Source: Proteromonas lacertae | Taxonomy: Eukaryota > Sar > Bigyra > Opalinata > Proteromonadidae | Assembly: GCA_002245135.1 (NCBI GenBank) | Contig: NGBS01000295.1 | Span: 124,001-188,000 of the forward strand | DNA length: 64,000 nucleotides | Direction of reading: 5' to 3' | Shown: piece after piece, positions 11,496 to 22,617 of the stretch | How positions within the stretch are numbered: the stretch's first letter is position 1 | Layout of the letters: each line of letters starts with the position of its first letter | Made by a program: the position numbers and the translations under genes | The notes under the pieces: generated by a model | What the model was told of the DNA's origin: nothing | The model's database searches: none | The model's input: the letters and a program-made list of their open reading frames with translations, nothing else

Positions 11496-13389
11496 ATGTA
11501 AATCTTTTCTTCACTTTACTAAAATCATTATCATCTTCTCCTTTTCTTCTTCTTTCTTGTTCTCTTAATAGTTTCTCATTTACAGTATGATATGAAATCT
11601 GTTGTAATAATGACCTATGTTTTGGAGATTCAGAATAAAAGTCCTTACGCCCAACATGTGATTTAGCTCTAAAACTGAATTCTATTGATTCTGTATATTT
11701 TTCTCTTTTTTCTCTAGATGGTAATAGTATTTGCTCTATTTCTAATAATGTCCTATTTAGTAATTCTTTATCTTGAAATGATGTAAAACTAATACAATCT
11801 CGAAACATATCGATTATATCTTCCATGTAGAATAATAAATATCGTTCCATTGTTTCATCAAATAATTCATTCAGTTTTGTTATTAATTGAAATAAGCATG
11901 TTTTCTGTAGGTCAATTTCTTGTGATATTTTATATAAGAAAAAATGAGATATCTTTTTCAACGTTTTTTTTATAAATTTCTGTAAATTTTCTTTTGTTTC
12001 GATTTTTAATATATAATTGAATATTATATGTTTAAAATGAGTTGAAAATGTAGGTAAATCTCTACAAGGATAGACTAATAATTCATTTATTTCATTATCA
12101 TTAATCAGCTTATACCAATTATCGATTTTGTTATACCATTTCTCACCAAAACTCTTTATACAATATCTTTCCAATTTCTTTGTCATTTCTTTCATTTTAT
12201 CATCTGTTTTTTCTTCATCTGGAAGTGATTTAAATTCGTTATATTCTTTTATTATATCACTATATATTCTATCAGCCTTTTTTATTATTGGAATTTCTAC
12301 TTTCTTAATCTCATTATAAATTATTTCATACTTTTCATCTATTCTTTTTCTTATCTCTTCTATTATTTCATCTTTTAAAGGATCAACTATTATTTTAGTA
12401 CTATTTTTTGTTGGTGTAGAAAATGATACTTGGTATTCATCAGTATTCTCTCTCTTTATCTTTACATCACCAATATTTTTAACTGGAATTACCATTGGAC
12501 TTTGTATATTATTATTATTTCTATTATTATTATTATTATTGTAATAATAATAATTCTCATTGTCTGATTCATAAGGTGTTGATGCTGCACTACTGCTTGC
12601 ACTAGTCGTATTAGAAGGAGGCGTCATTGATGGAAACTTTGTTTTATAAAAGTTATCTAATATTCTTCTATATTCTTTTCTTGTTTTTACTTCTTTATCT
12701 AATAATGACATGTGGAATAGTTTGTATAATTTATCGATTCTACTCAGTGTTTCATTGTTATAATCATCAAGATTTGTAGAAGGTTCTTTACAACTGTTTA
12801 TATCCATTCTTGTGGGTGACATTATTAACTCTTCTAATACTGAATTATGTTTATCATAACTATAATTCAGATTTAAAAATATCTCTGGATGGGATTTTAC
12901 CATCGACATTATATCTACAGATAAATCCAATTGTTTTATCTCTTTTTGAAGGTATTTTTCAAGAATTACACAGAAATAGTACATGAATGATCTAGAGTTA
13001 CTTCCTGATCCAATTGGAAGAAATACTGCTCTACCTATTAGCTTGGATCGAGCTAAATCTTTCCAACAATCGATATTGGACATCCAATCCTTATCATATA
13101 GATATTCACATCGTTGGATTAATGCTTTTGCTAATATATGACCCATTTGTTTGTTTCTATTTTTTGAGGGTATTAACATGTATTGAGCTGTTAGTGAATT
13201 GAAATCAAAGGCAGATATTGGTGTTATAAATTTTAATTCTTCTCCAGATGTATTCTTATATTCTACAACAAAATCTTCTTCCTAAAAAAAGATGATCTAC
13301 ATAGATTTTATACTTCTGATATAATTGAGGTGATTATTGAGTTATTACTATAGAATTCATCCTTGGTTATTTGTGAATCATCAGCCATT
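11458..13389 (-). CDS. Conserved-looking helical protein of unknown function
   Basis: Exon 1 starts MADDSQITKDEF (ATG complement at 13387-13389). A 32-nt intron (about 13281-13312) is followed by a single exon of about 600 codons. The protein is soluble-looking, rich in helices and charged residues, with an Asn/Ser/Thr linker near 12480-12620. The N-terminal 150 residues (LIPSKNRNKQMGHILAKALIQ, FLPIGSGSNSRSF) look globular. I do not recognise a family. It ends at a TGA inside a GAT repeat, where the next ORF begins in the +1 frame, so the two may form one gene of about 1,170 codons with C-terminal membrane helices. Confidence 0.6.
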
Positions 13390-13453
13390 AATCAAAAAGA
13401 TTGATTTATAAAAGAATAAACAATTAAAAAAATTCAAATTTGAAATTCAAAAA

Positions 13454-13461
13454 TCAAGCTT
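13454..13461 (-). promoter_or_regulatory. TCAAGCTT motif before the unknown minus-strand gene
   Basis: TCAAGCTT lies about 65 nt before the start codon at 13389 (minus strand). It is one of the recurrent CAAGC-type sites. Confidence 0.25.
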
Positions 13462-13593
13462 AATTCTTTTTTTATCTCTTCCTATAATGAATATATGGAG
13501 ATAAAACTGGCATATTATTCATTACTGATCTACATTTCATCATATTCATATAAAAAACAAAAGAATAAACAAATATATATATTGATTTATTAT

Positions 13594-16500
13594 TTATAAA
13601 GGAGAATCAGCAAATTTCACAGTCTGATTCAATGGTTGTGTAATTTGTTGCACCATCATCGTCAATCTTCTCTTTTCTTCAGGTGGTAATAAAGGAGCAG
13701 TTAATTCAAACACATCTTCATCATTGAATGTATATTCATTCAAATCTTGATCTAATTTATCAAATGCATTATCTAAATTAACTAATCTATAACACTTTGG
13801 TAATTTACATTTTTTCTCAAATTCTTCTTCTAAATGTTCAATCTTCTTCTGTTCTTCAGTAACAACATCACTATATACTGAAAATGGTCTATAATTCTCA
13901 CTTTCACTCTCTTTGCAACATAATATACAACATTTACAATTAGTACAGGAATTGTGGCACATATGCCCACAATTGTATAGTTTTATATCTAATGTTGGAT
14001 TCTCTCTATCATATACCATTGTTTTACCACATATTATACATACTTGACTTATAGGTCTAAATGGCATTATTTCATGGAAAATATTATTTGATGTTTTAAA
14101 CGCATCTTTTTCAATAATAGATTTAGCCACACCTACTATTCTAATATCATTGCTATTACCTTCCATTATTTCACTCACTATTGAACGGAATGGACCTAGA
14201 TTATCTTTACCATGTCTTCGTAATATATAATCCATAATATCTTTAATTAAAACATATTTTCTCATACACGTTAAGATTTTACCAATCACATTAATCAATA
14301 TATTATTGAATTGTGTTAATATTTCGTTATTCTTTATTCCTTTTATTATATTTTCTCTATTTTTATCTAATAAGTCTAACAGACTATACCAATATTCAGA
14401 ACTATCGTTCTTTTTATTGTTATTACTATCTTCATTATATAGACTTAATACATCTACTGCAGAATCGACACTATTTTCTAGTGATTTTATATTATTGGAA
14501 TTATCTAAATCAACATTCTCTTTATTCAATTCGTTGGATAATTCATCAATAACTACCATTATTTCTTGTTTTATCAATTCAAATGCTTCAATATATTGTG
14601 CTTTTTGCATCATTAAATAGATAACACATTTCTGTAGTTTATATTCTTTACATAAATCCATTACTTTATCAGCATCATATGTATGATGTTCTTTTAAATA
14701 ATTAGGAATTTTACTTTGATCATATTTACATAATAACTCAATATAATTATATTCCATTTCTTGACTGATTTGAAAATGCGTAGATTCTTTCAAATTAGTT
14801 AATCTCTTTCTCTGATCTTCATTATCACCATTTCCAACTATATAATTCAGCAGTTTACATTGTTCTTCACCATTCTGTAGTGAATCTAAAATAATATCTA
14901 TCTCTGAAGGTATTAATTGTAATAATAAAATGGTACTTTGGTACATATCTAATTCTAATAATTGTGACATATATTTCTTCAATATTCCTAACATCTTATC
15001 TCTAAACTGTTCATTACTTTCATTTACTTCAGACATTATAAATCCAAATACTTGTTTCTTCATTTCCATATCATTATTATTCAAATAACTCAATAATCCT
15101 TGAGTTATATCGCCTGTTTTTCTATGTAATAATGCTGTTACTGGTGATAAAGATAAGTTATTGGCTATTTCTATAATATGTTCTATATCATAATCATTGA
15201 TATTCCATTGTCTTATTAAGGTCAATAATATATTTTGTTTCTCTTGTAATTCATCTGTTGGATATGCATCAATTTTATAAAATAAACATTCCAAGATTAA
15301 CGTATAATATTTAGTAGATATATCTATTTCTCCACTAGCGATAGTCAAACCTAAGAAATGAATTACTTTTGCTTTATTATCAATAGATTCTTCTTGTTTA
15401 TCCAATATTTCAGAACATAATGATTCAAATATATCTTGTTGAGAAGGACAGAAGAAATGAAGTGGAGTTTTATTAGGATATTGAGTAATAATACCAAACT
15501 TATTAGGATCATTAAACACAGTAGATAATACTTTCAATGTATCAGTCAAAGAATAATTTATTAATAAATGTAATGCAGGATATAGTGTATTCTCTAACTT
15601 CCTTTTATTACATAAAAATCCAGTTATTTCAGCAATTAAACATGGTAATAACTGTGAATCAACATTTCCATCCGGATAACATTTACCATCATATAATAAG
15701 AATAAATAATCGAATAATATCTTAGCAATATCATCTCTATGAGTAACTTCATAGTTGTTAAGTAATAAAATGATTGGAGGAAAGAATTTCTTTAATTGTC
15801 TATTGAATATATATAACACGGCGTGATATAAATGGAAAGTGGAACAAATGTTGATCACTTCATCAATCTTTAACTTTGTTAAATCCATTTTAATAATGGT
15901 ATTTTCTAGTTCATTCTGTCTATCCATTGCTATCATATATTGTATAAATTTAATCAACATTTCATTGGGTAGATAGGTTATAGTTTGAGATTTTAAACCA
16001 TTTAATAAATATTTAAAAAATGTATGATATTGTTTTGTTGAATAAAATAATGGATATAATTTCTCATATAATTCATTCACACAATTTATATTGCTACAAA
16101 CACTAAAACAAGTGTTTACTACATTATCTAAATTCTCATCAATATGTATATTATTTGTATTATATAGTTTATTTATTCCAAAAGCACATTCTATATATTC
16201 TATCAACAAATTCACTATTTTTTGTTGTAATAGTTTGGCTTGAGTACTATATTCATCTCTTATTGTGGTTTCATAGTATGATGTATATAAAGCTAAACCA
16301 TTTACATAATTACCTTCTGTTATTTGTTCTTCTACTCTTTCTGTTACTGTTTTAATACTTCCACAATATAATATTTTTGGTTCTAACATATATACTTTAC
16401 CTTCTTTTCCATAGAATGATAAGTGATATGATACAGGAGTTGAACCATACAACATTTGATTAGAAACTGGAATTGATATAGGATTTATTGCTGTTAAATC

Positions 16501-17670
16501 AACAGTTTCAATTATATTTAAATAAGATAGATCAAATATTGATAATTGACCTTCTTGATCTAAAAACACAGTTTTTTGAGCCTCAAGCCAACTCAAGCAT
16601 AAAATAGTAGAGTTTGTTAATTGATCGAATATGGAAATCCAACGATCAATTGGACCATCTGCACAGTAAAACTCTAAGTGTCTATCCCATCCTCTTGCTA
16701 ATAATGGAACTGGATCTCTTGTACCTTGAATTATACCAAATGACCAGGCTAGACAGGGTATAGCAGATTGGTTAATATCAGCTGGTCTTGCCCATAGTGT
16801 TGTCTTACTTCTTCTCTGTATATTTGTTGATGTGTACAATATTGTGTTAGATAAAGAATTTTGAGCTACCAATGTAGTTTCATTTGGTAATGTTAAAGCA
16901 GCACATATACCAACACCATCGCTAATAGTTGGAAATTTTGTAGAAGTAACAGAAATAATCCACATCCTTTTCTGGATTTCAGTTACATATGTGACACCAC
17001 TAATATCTACCGACAATAGCAACATAGGATTTTGGTTAATAAATGATAAACTTGTAACAGAGAATGTATGAATATCACTGATCTCTTTAACTACTTTTCC
17101 TTTGGTTATATCCCATATTGTTATTTTACCACGTTGATTACTACTTACTAATAATTCATATGTCTCACAATATGCTAATGATGTTACTGGATCTGTATCT
17201 GGTGGTGTTAATAATTGAATTAATTCCTCTGTTAAGTCAAAGACATAAATACAACCTCTTTGAGTGCCAATCATGGTGTATTTTTTGAAATTTGAAAATA
17301 CTGATGCATCACCTTTATCACAGGACTGTAGTTTGGCTGATATACCTTCCATTAGAGATGTTGATAAACCAGCTTTTGTTGACATTTTAGCTTTTTCTAA
17401 TGTTGGAGGATCTACCATTTTTGTGGTTAAATCATGATCTTCTTTATCATCTCCAGCATTTAAGAAGGTATTTTCTTCTGTAGCTGATATTGGATCTTTT
17501 ATTGGTGGTTCACTCGGTTTGGGTGATGCTGGTGGAGGTGAAGTAACTTGAACCTCATGCACTGGTTCTGGAGCAGAATCAATAACTAAAGGAGCAGCAT
17601 CGAAAGACTGAAATGGATCAGGTACTTGAGGCTGATTTAAATCTGTATTGAAGCTAGCAAAAGGATCCAT
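13594..17670 (-). CDS. VPS8: VPS8, CORVET tethering complex subunit
   Basis: A single intron-free ORF of 1,358 residues starts MDPFASF after a Pro/Asp-rich N-terminus. Residues about 130-480 form WD40-like blades (YTMIGTQRGCIYVFDL, YELLVSSNQRGKITIWDI), followed by an alpha-solenoid (MDLTKLKIDEVINIC, YHAVLYIFNRQLKKFF). Near residues 1205-1255 is a C-terminal RING-like zinc site: CIICGKTM, YNCGHMCHNSC, CKCCILCC. Order, length and local sequence match VPS8. This subunit of the CORVET complex tethers early endosomes through Rab5. The related VPS41 is also a propeller-solenoid-RING protein, but the solenoid sequence fits VPS8 better. This is the longest unbroken ORF but one in the window, so sequence quality is good here. 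It is divergent from EMC10 with 78 nt between start codons. Confidence 0.85.
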   Translation of the reverse strand: MDPFASFNTDLNQPQVPDPFQSFDAAPLVIDSAPEPVHEVQVTSPPPASPKPSEPPIKDPISATEENTFLNAGDDKEDHDLTTKMVDPPTLEKAKMSTKAGLSTSLMEGISAKLQSCDKGDASVFSNFKKYTMIGTQRGCIYVFDLTEELIQLLTPPDTDPVTSLAYCETYELLVSSNQRGKITIWDITKGKVVKEISDIHTFSVTSLSFINQNPMLLLSVDISGVTYVTEIQKRMWIISVTSTKFPTISDGVGICAALTLPNETTLVAQNSLSNTILYTSTNIQRRSKTTLWARPADINQSAIPCLAWSFGIIQGTRDPVPLLARGWDRHLEFYCADGPIDRWISIFDQLTNSTILCLSWLEAQKTVFLDQEGQLSIFDLSYLNIIETVDLTAINPISIPVSNQMLYGSTPVSYHLSFYGKEGKVYMLEPKILYCGSIKTVTERVEEQITEGNYVNGLALYTSYYETTIRDEYSTQAKLLQQKIVNLLIEYIECAFGINKLYNTNNIHIDENLDNVVNTCFSVCSNINCVNELYEKLYPLFYSTKQYHTFFKYLLNGLKSQTITYLPNEMLIKFIQYMIAMDRQNELENTIIKMDLTKLKIDEVINICSTFHLYHAVLYIFNRQLKKFFPPIILLLNNYEVTHRDDIAKILFDYLFLLYDGKCYPDGNVDSQLLPCLIAEITGFLCNKRKLENTLYPALHLLINYSLTDTLKVLSTVFNDPNKFGIITQYPNKTPLHFFCPSQQDIFESLCSEILDKQEESIDNKAKVIHFLGLTIASGEIDISTKYYTLILECLFYKIDAYPTDELQEKQNILLTLIRQWNINDYDIEHIIEIANNLSLSPVTALLHRKTGDITQGLLSYLNNNDMEMKKQVFGFIMSEVNESNEQFRDKMLGILKKYMSQLLELDMYQSTILLLQLIPSEIDIILDSLQNGEEQCKLLNYIVGNGDNEDQRKRLTNLKESTHFQISQEMEYNYIELLCKYDQSKIPNYLKEHHTYDADKVMDLCKEYKLQKCVIYLMMQKAQYIEAFELIKQEIMVVIDELSNELNKENVDLDNSNNIKSLENSVDSAVDVLSLYNEDSNNNKKNDSSEYWYSLLDLLDKNRENIIKGIKNNEILTQFNNILINVIGKILTCMRKYVLIKDIMDYILRRHGKDNLGPFRSIVSEIMEGNSNDIRIVGVAKSIIEKDAFKTSNNIFHEIMPFRPISQVCIICGKTMVYDRENPTLDIKLYNCGHMCHNSCTNCKCCILCCKESESENYRPFSVYSDVVTEEQKKIEHLEEEFEKKCKLPKCYRLVNLDNAFDKLDQDLNEYTFNDEDVFELTAPLLPPEEKRRLTMMVQQITQPLNQTVKFADSPL

Positions 17671-17720
17671 GAACTATTAATGGAGATAATAGAGAATATA
17701 AATCTTTCTTTTATCAAATC

Positions 17721-17730
17721 CAAGCCAAAA
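17721..17730. promoter_or_regulatory. CAAGCC motif between VPS8 and EMC10
   Basis: CAAGCCAAAA sits 51 nt from the VPS8 start and 19-28 nt before the EMC10 ATG, inside a 78-nt divergent intergenic space. It could serve both genes; this is an inference. Confidence 0.35.
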
Positions 17731-17748
17731 GTTTGTTTCAATTCTAAA

Positions 17749-18573
17749 ATGACATTTTTTATAATTTTGTTTTTCTCATTCATATTAGCACAAGCTGCAT
17801 CTACAGAAAGACCAGGGTATATTTATGCTGTCATATATTTAATAGGCATAAGGCTGTAACGAAAGTCTCATTCCAAATCCAACATTCAATAGGAAATAGT
17901 GTATGAATGAATAATTTATTATATTTTTATAGCAATTTACAAATTGTGGTCAAATTGAGTTAGTAATTTCACAGATATCAAATAGAAAAGACTTATCATA
18001 CTCAAATCTATGTAAATTAACTCAGTCAGATCAAGAAAGAATTAATGTATAATGTAGTTTATAATAGAATGTAGGAATTAGCAGAAAAGAATGATTATGT
18101 TTATATAAGAATATTACCAGATGAATACCCAAGTCCATTACAAGCATTTATTCCTGCATCTCGATTAGTTCAGTCAAACAATACTTTATCAATTCAATTC
18201 CATTTTTCAACAAAAGATAAATTAGTAGGGTTTGATTTGACACCATTATATGAATTACCAAAAGGTAAAAAAATCCCAGATAATACATTGAAATTAATAC
18301 CTAAACTTGTTACACCACAAGAGACAATATCGTATATTTTCTCATTTATATGTTATAATAGATTGACTGCACATTTAGATATGTTAGAAAGAGAAGAATT
18401 GAAAAAGAAGGTAGTTGATAACAGATCATTTTTCCAGAAATATGTATAATTTATGTAATATCATGGTTAATCATATATAGTGGTATTTAATAGTCATTTT
18501 CTTATTTATTGTAATGAGTGGAAGTGGTGGAGAAGAAAATCCTGAAGGACAACAAGCTCAAGCACAACATTAA
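17749..18573 (+). CDS. EMC10: EMC10, ER membrane protein complex subunit 10
   Basis: The N-terminus is a signal peptide (MTFFIILFFSFILAQA). The luminal domain has the EMC10 pattern: VSFQIQHS near the start, NLCKLTQSDQERI, FIPASRLVQS (family FVPACSLVES) and a closing DNRSFFQKYW followed by a helix (YLIVIFLFIVM) and an SGSGGEE tail. These match family features FFAKYWMYI and the Gly-rich end. The protein is part of the ER insertase that helps insert tail-anchored and multipass membrane proteins. Four introns fit: about 17817-17862 (acceptor CGAAAG), 17904-17932, 18046-18073 and 18447-18481. The last exon supplies the membrane helix, and the gene ends TAA at 18571-18573. Confidence 0.8.
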
Positions 18574-18670
18574 ACAAATAAATATCAAATTAATACTTAA
18601 GCAGATATAAACTAAATATATTTTACCTAATTATATATATATATATATATAATATACATATATATTTACG

Positions 18671-20016
18671 CTATTCACAGAATTCATTTACAAAACATTT
18701 ACACTTTCTTCTTTTCTTCTTCTTACTTGGCTTTACATTACAAGCTCGTATATGTTTGATTAATAGAACTGGTTTTATATATATTTCTCCACATTTAGGA
18801 CAGGAGAATCTAGGTGGATTTGTATCATCAAATCTATTAATGTCATCTTCTGCTCTTTTACTCTGCAATAACCTCTTTAAACATCCTATACTAATCTCTA
18901 AATCAATACCTTTAGTCAATCCCCTCCAAAACCTAGCAAATCTACCTTTAATTGTAGAATCAGTAGAAACTATAAATAATAATAATAATAATAATTAATA
19001 CGACTTTCTTGCCAATATAAAATACCATTTAGTGTGATTTTTTCACTTGATAAAGGATCTAAAGTTTCGATATCATCATTGGCTTCTTTCTCTGTAAGCG
19101 GTGCATTTAATAAATTAATAAACAACGAATAAGTCTCTTTTCTTGTTAAATAATTCTTATCACTATGATCACATATACTAAAGAAGAATGTAAGTATTTC
19201 TTTCACTTCATTACACTATATAATATATAAAATAATAATAATAATATATATATACACCCGAGTAAAATCTATGTAACACATAAGACATGTATCTATTCGC
19301 AAATTTAATGTATTTTGTATTAAATAATTCAGTTTGTTCATGTGACAAATGGAATAATGTCAAACAAGAATCACCATATTTTGATTTAAATACTGCATAT
19401 CGTAATTCTTGTCTGTGCTTTTCCTCTAATTTGTAATGATGTAATATTAACCACATTCTTATAACAGATTGGATTTTTTGAATCACAATTAGTTTTATAC
19501 AATTACCTTCTTTGTGTTTTGTTAAAAGATCTACTTCTGCATTTGATTGCTGAAGTTTGTAGTATTTTAATATGTTGAAAAACAAAGATCTATAGGGATA
19601 TACTTTTTTAAATGCATTTAAGCATTCTACACTGTGGTATGTATTAACACACGTTAATGTACTAGCATTTATGCAAAATAACTGATGTAAATCATCAGAA
19701 AATGTTTTTGAAGAAGATTTAGTGAATTGAAGACCATTTATTATATGAGACCTCGATTTCTTAATTTCTCTACCTCCCATACTCATAACAAAAGGATCTT
19801 TATCTTTGGGGTTGAAATTTATATTGCCTGATGAAAAATGTGGCTATACCAAAATAATCATATTTATAATACTTTATAATCTTCAAAATGGTGATTGATT
19901 CTATTATGTCTACTCATTTTTCTTTTGAGGATTGAAGTAGTTGAAGGATTTTTATCTCCACCCTGAAGATACTGAGTAAAAGCTTTATCTTTCTGAGGTA
20001 ATACCTTTGCAGACAT
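18671..20016 (-). CDS. EF-hand-like protein with C-terminal CCHC zinc finger (copy A)
   Basis: The start MSAKVLPQKDK (ATG complement at 20014-20016) is followed by a basic N-terminus. An IQ-like helix (LIVIQKIQSVIRMW) and a long helical segment come next, then an EF-hand-like loop (CDHSDKNYLTRKE; Asp/Ser/Asn ligands, Glu at the last position imperfect) and a second helical pair. The C-terminus holds FSCPKCG with LIKHIRAC, a likely C2HC zinc site, and a Lys/Cys-rich tail. Introns fit at about 19846-19874, 19212-19251 and 18968-19000. The same order of parts, with similar sequence, is found at 56359-57661, so the two genes are paralogues. The EF-hand/NPP.FSCP.C plan is not one I can name. A flagellar or cytoskeletal calcium-sensor role is only a guess. 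Confidence 0.55.
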
Positions 20017-20184
20017 CCTACATATAAGATAATTTCAAAAACGAAAGTTCTAATTAAAAAAATATTCGTTTCATTTCACAATAAAATCTTAAAACAACAC
20101 ACATACATACATACATTAAATTACACATAAAAAGTAATAAATTAACTATTATACAACTATTTTCAATCTAACATTGATGAAGGT

Positions 20185-20913
20185 TCATACAAAACATCTA
20201 TTCTTACTTAAAAGAGAATATATACTTAATATCTCTTTGAGTACTTCTCTATTTGTATTAGATAAGTCAGTAGATTCTAATAATGTTTTTGACACTTTTT
20301 CAATATGAATAAGAGTATCTAAATATCTAATCATTTTTATGAAATAACTAGATATACAGATCTCTTTCAAATATTGTATTATGCACTTCATCTACAAGAT
20401 CATTTAATTCACATAGTCTTGATTGAATACTACTACATAGTTTAGAGTATAATTCATCAAATCTCTATAATCATTAGTTATAATATATATATATATACGA
20501 TTTCATTATCTGCAGTCTGATTACTACTCAATTCCGAGTGGTCTGTTTCTACTGAGGCTATTACATTAAACAAGCTTATTAATTCGCTTTTATCTCCTTT
20601 AGTTAACAGATCCATATTATAATCACAATATACACCATTTGGTTCTAAATGACTAAATGCTAATTCAAAATTCTTTTTATAATCTGCTAAATTTGTCGAA
20701 TTGACTATAATTTGTGATATATCGACCTATTATTAAAAATATTATCATTATTATAAATACATCACCAAATATAATTTCAGTCAATAAGCAACATGCTATT
20801 CCATCTCTCAATTGAGCTACATCTTGATAATTATCTATAGTTTTTGTATTCACCCATTCTATTAGTTCCAATCTATAAAAATATTATATCAATTTAAATA
20901 TTTACTCATCCAT
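20185..20913 (-). CDS. EB1-like microtubule plus-end binding protein
   Basis: The start is MDELELIEWVN, with an intron inside the third codon. The first 115 residues follow the EB1 calponin-homology domain: LIEWVNT, QLRDGIACCLLTEIIFGD (family QLCSGAAYCQFMDMLFP), a link of VDISQIIVNSTNLADYKKNF (family KLEHEYIQNFKILQ) and a DLLTKGDKSELISLF stretch. EB1 proteins track growing microtubule plus ends and recruit partners. A Ser/Asp-rich linker then leads to a helical tail (FDELYSKLCSSIQSRLCEL) where the dimerising EBH domain would be. The tail needs one base skipped near 20390 to continue into the last 60 residues. Introns are at about 20714-20747, 20467-20500 and 20879-20905. The tail is divergent, so binding to classical EBH partners is uncertain. 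Confidence 0.6.
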
Positions 20914-20975
20914 TAATGAAAGATTGAATGATTTTATTTTGATATTTGAAAATATTATCGTTTCAGGTTATAGAA

Positions 20976-21506
20976 ATGAATTTTTGTTTTTTCTTGGTAT
21001 TTGTTGCAGTTATAGTGTTTGCCGAAGTAAATAAATAATATTTTGATAATAAATTATGTAATAGGAAGATAAAAAATCCCTAATTGAGTCAATTTTAAAA
21101 GGAGCTGATAAAGAGTGTAAAGTCAAATTATATAATTCAATTACAAATAAAAAGAATGTTATTGATCCAGATTGTCTGAAGCAAATTGAACCTGTATAAC
21201 TCATTCAACTTACTTCTAGGAGTTGGAATTACATCAATATTCTTGGAATGACTTTACAAAGTTAGTGAAAATATACATAAAAGAAAGTAAAGTATTTTGA
21301 ATTTTTGTCCATTATGTTTAGGATGAAGCTATGATGAAAGAAGTTTTGCACAGAACACTTATAATAATAGGCCTGTTTCTTGTGACTATTGTTGGATTCT
21401 TCATGTATTTGTGATAATATATAAAAATTATAGTTATATGAAATATGATTATTCAAAAGAAGACAAGATTAAAGCCGAAAAAGAGCAAAGTAAGAAAGAA
21501 AAATAA
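20976..21506 (+). CDS. Small type I membrane protein with dilysine ER-retrieval tail
   Basis: Five short exons give about 135 residues: a signal peptide (MNFCFFLVFVAVIVFAE), a small luminal segment with two Cys (ADKECKV, DPDCLK), a membrane helix (TLIIIGLFLVTIVGFFMYF) and a Lys/Glu tail ending KKEK. Lysines at positions -3 and -4 form a KKXX signal, which keeps type I proteins cycling to the ER through COPI. Introns fit at about 21028-21063, 21195-21219, 21289-21320 and 21411-21433. No family is recognised. It is divergent from the EB1-like gene with 62 nt between starts. Confidence 0.6.
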
Positions 21507-21882
21507 CAATTCTCTGGTGTAAAATCAAAGTTTTATTTTTCTTTTCTCATGTTATTTATTATTTGATGTACTAATGTTATTCATTTTTGTTTGAAAAATG
21601 TTTTGATTATGATAAATTGCAGTTCATATGTAAATTCCAACAAACATAAATACATATAATACATTCAATACATGTATTGAAATAATCAACCAATAGAAAA
21701 GCAGGATCTCAATCTCTATTATTTCTTATTTTTTCTATATATATAGCCTGTATTTGTTATTTATATAAGCTTATCCTTTATTAATAATTGTTATAAAGAA
21801 CACATCCCCCATCAGATACAGATAATATTCACATTTGTTTTTGCATCTTATTATTCTGTATGTTTTACCTAATATAAATCTT
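21507..21882. other. Intergenic stretch without recognised gene
   Basis: 376 nt of AT-rich sequence. An AAGCTTAT element at about 21769 lies 110 nt before the GATA gene and may be a weak relative of the recurrent upstream motif. No ORF with codon-like sequence and no RNA gene was seen. Confidence 0.5.
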
Positions 21883-22372
21883 ATGTCAATAGATTATCAT
21901 CTATTGATGGCTCCTGCAACAAAAAAGTGTCGAAGAAAGAGCATTCCTAAAAGGTATTAACACTTTATCCTATTTAGTAGGAGTATTATGCCTGATACTG
22001 TTATGAAAAAGAAAGTTACAAAATATATATTGAATACTGTGAATACAAATGAGGTATTTTTGGTTAATGGTTCAAAAGGAGAAGAAGAGTTGTTGGACCA
22101 AGACTTACAGCCTAAAGTATATCAATACATTGCTATTATATAGGTGTGCTTATCCTGTGGAGCTATGAAAACTCCAAGATGGCACAGAATGGCTATGTAT
22201 CAACCAGGAGTATGATTTGTATTATATATTCATTTAGGCAATAGTTTGTAATGCTTGTGCAATAAGACTTAAGAAATACAAAAGAAAATGTTCAAGTTGT
22301 AACTACATAGTTAAAAAAGACATCAGCGTCTGTCCTAAGTGTTTTAGCTCAGCACTAGTACATGTCAAATAG
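21883..22372 (+). CDS. GATA-type zinc-finger protein with second zinc ribbon
   Basis: After splicing, the protein has CLSCGAMKTPRWHR and CNACAIRLKKYKRKC, the C-x2-C...C-x2-C GATA finger with the characteristic TPRWHR. Directly behind it is a small ribbon (CSSCNYIVKK...CPKC). GATA fingers bind (A/T)GATA(A/G) sites and regulate transcription. Introns fit at about 21956-21979, 22117-22143 and 22211-22238; the third splits the finger itself. Two ATG codons (21883 and about 21907) are possible; the first is chosen as the longer reading. The product is about 135 residues with a basic N-terminus (KKCRRKSIPK). The fused second ribbon is unusual for animal or fungal GATA factors. Confidence 0.75.
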
Positions 22373-22576
22373 CTTTTGAATTAAAGTTGTTAATATTATA
22401 AGTCAGTTATTAAAGATATTTAGTATTATAATATTGATGTGGGAAAATATTTACATAAATTTAAATCAAGTCATCTTATTATCGCTTGTTATGAATGATA
22501 ATAAACTAAAATGTTTAAAGTATATGTTTAATTCATTTCTAAGAGTTTCAAAATTATACTCGTTTTATAAATATGA

Positions 22577-22588
22577 TTTGGCTTGAGA
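22577..22588 (+). promoter_or_regulatory. GGCTTGAG motif before TPGS2
   Basis: TTTGGCTTGAGA lies about 30 nt before the ATG at 22618 and matches the recurrent GGCTTG/CAAGCC core. Confidence 0.35.
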
Positions 22589-22617
22589 TTTGAATTTTCA
22601 TTTTTCAAAATACAATT

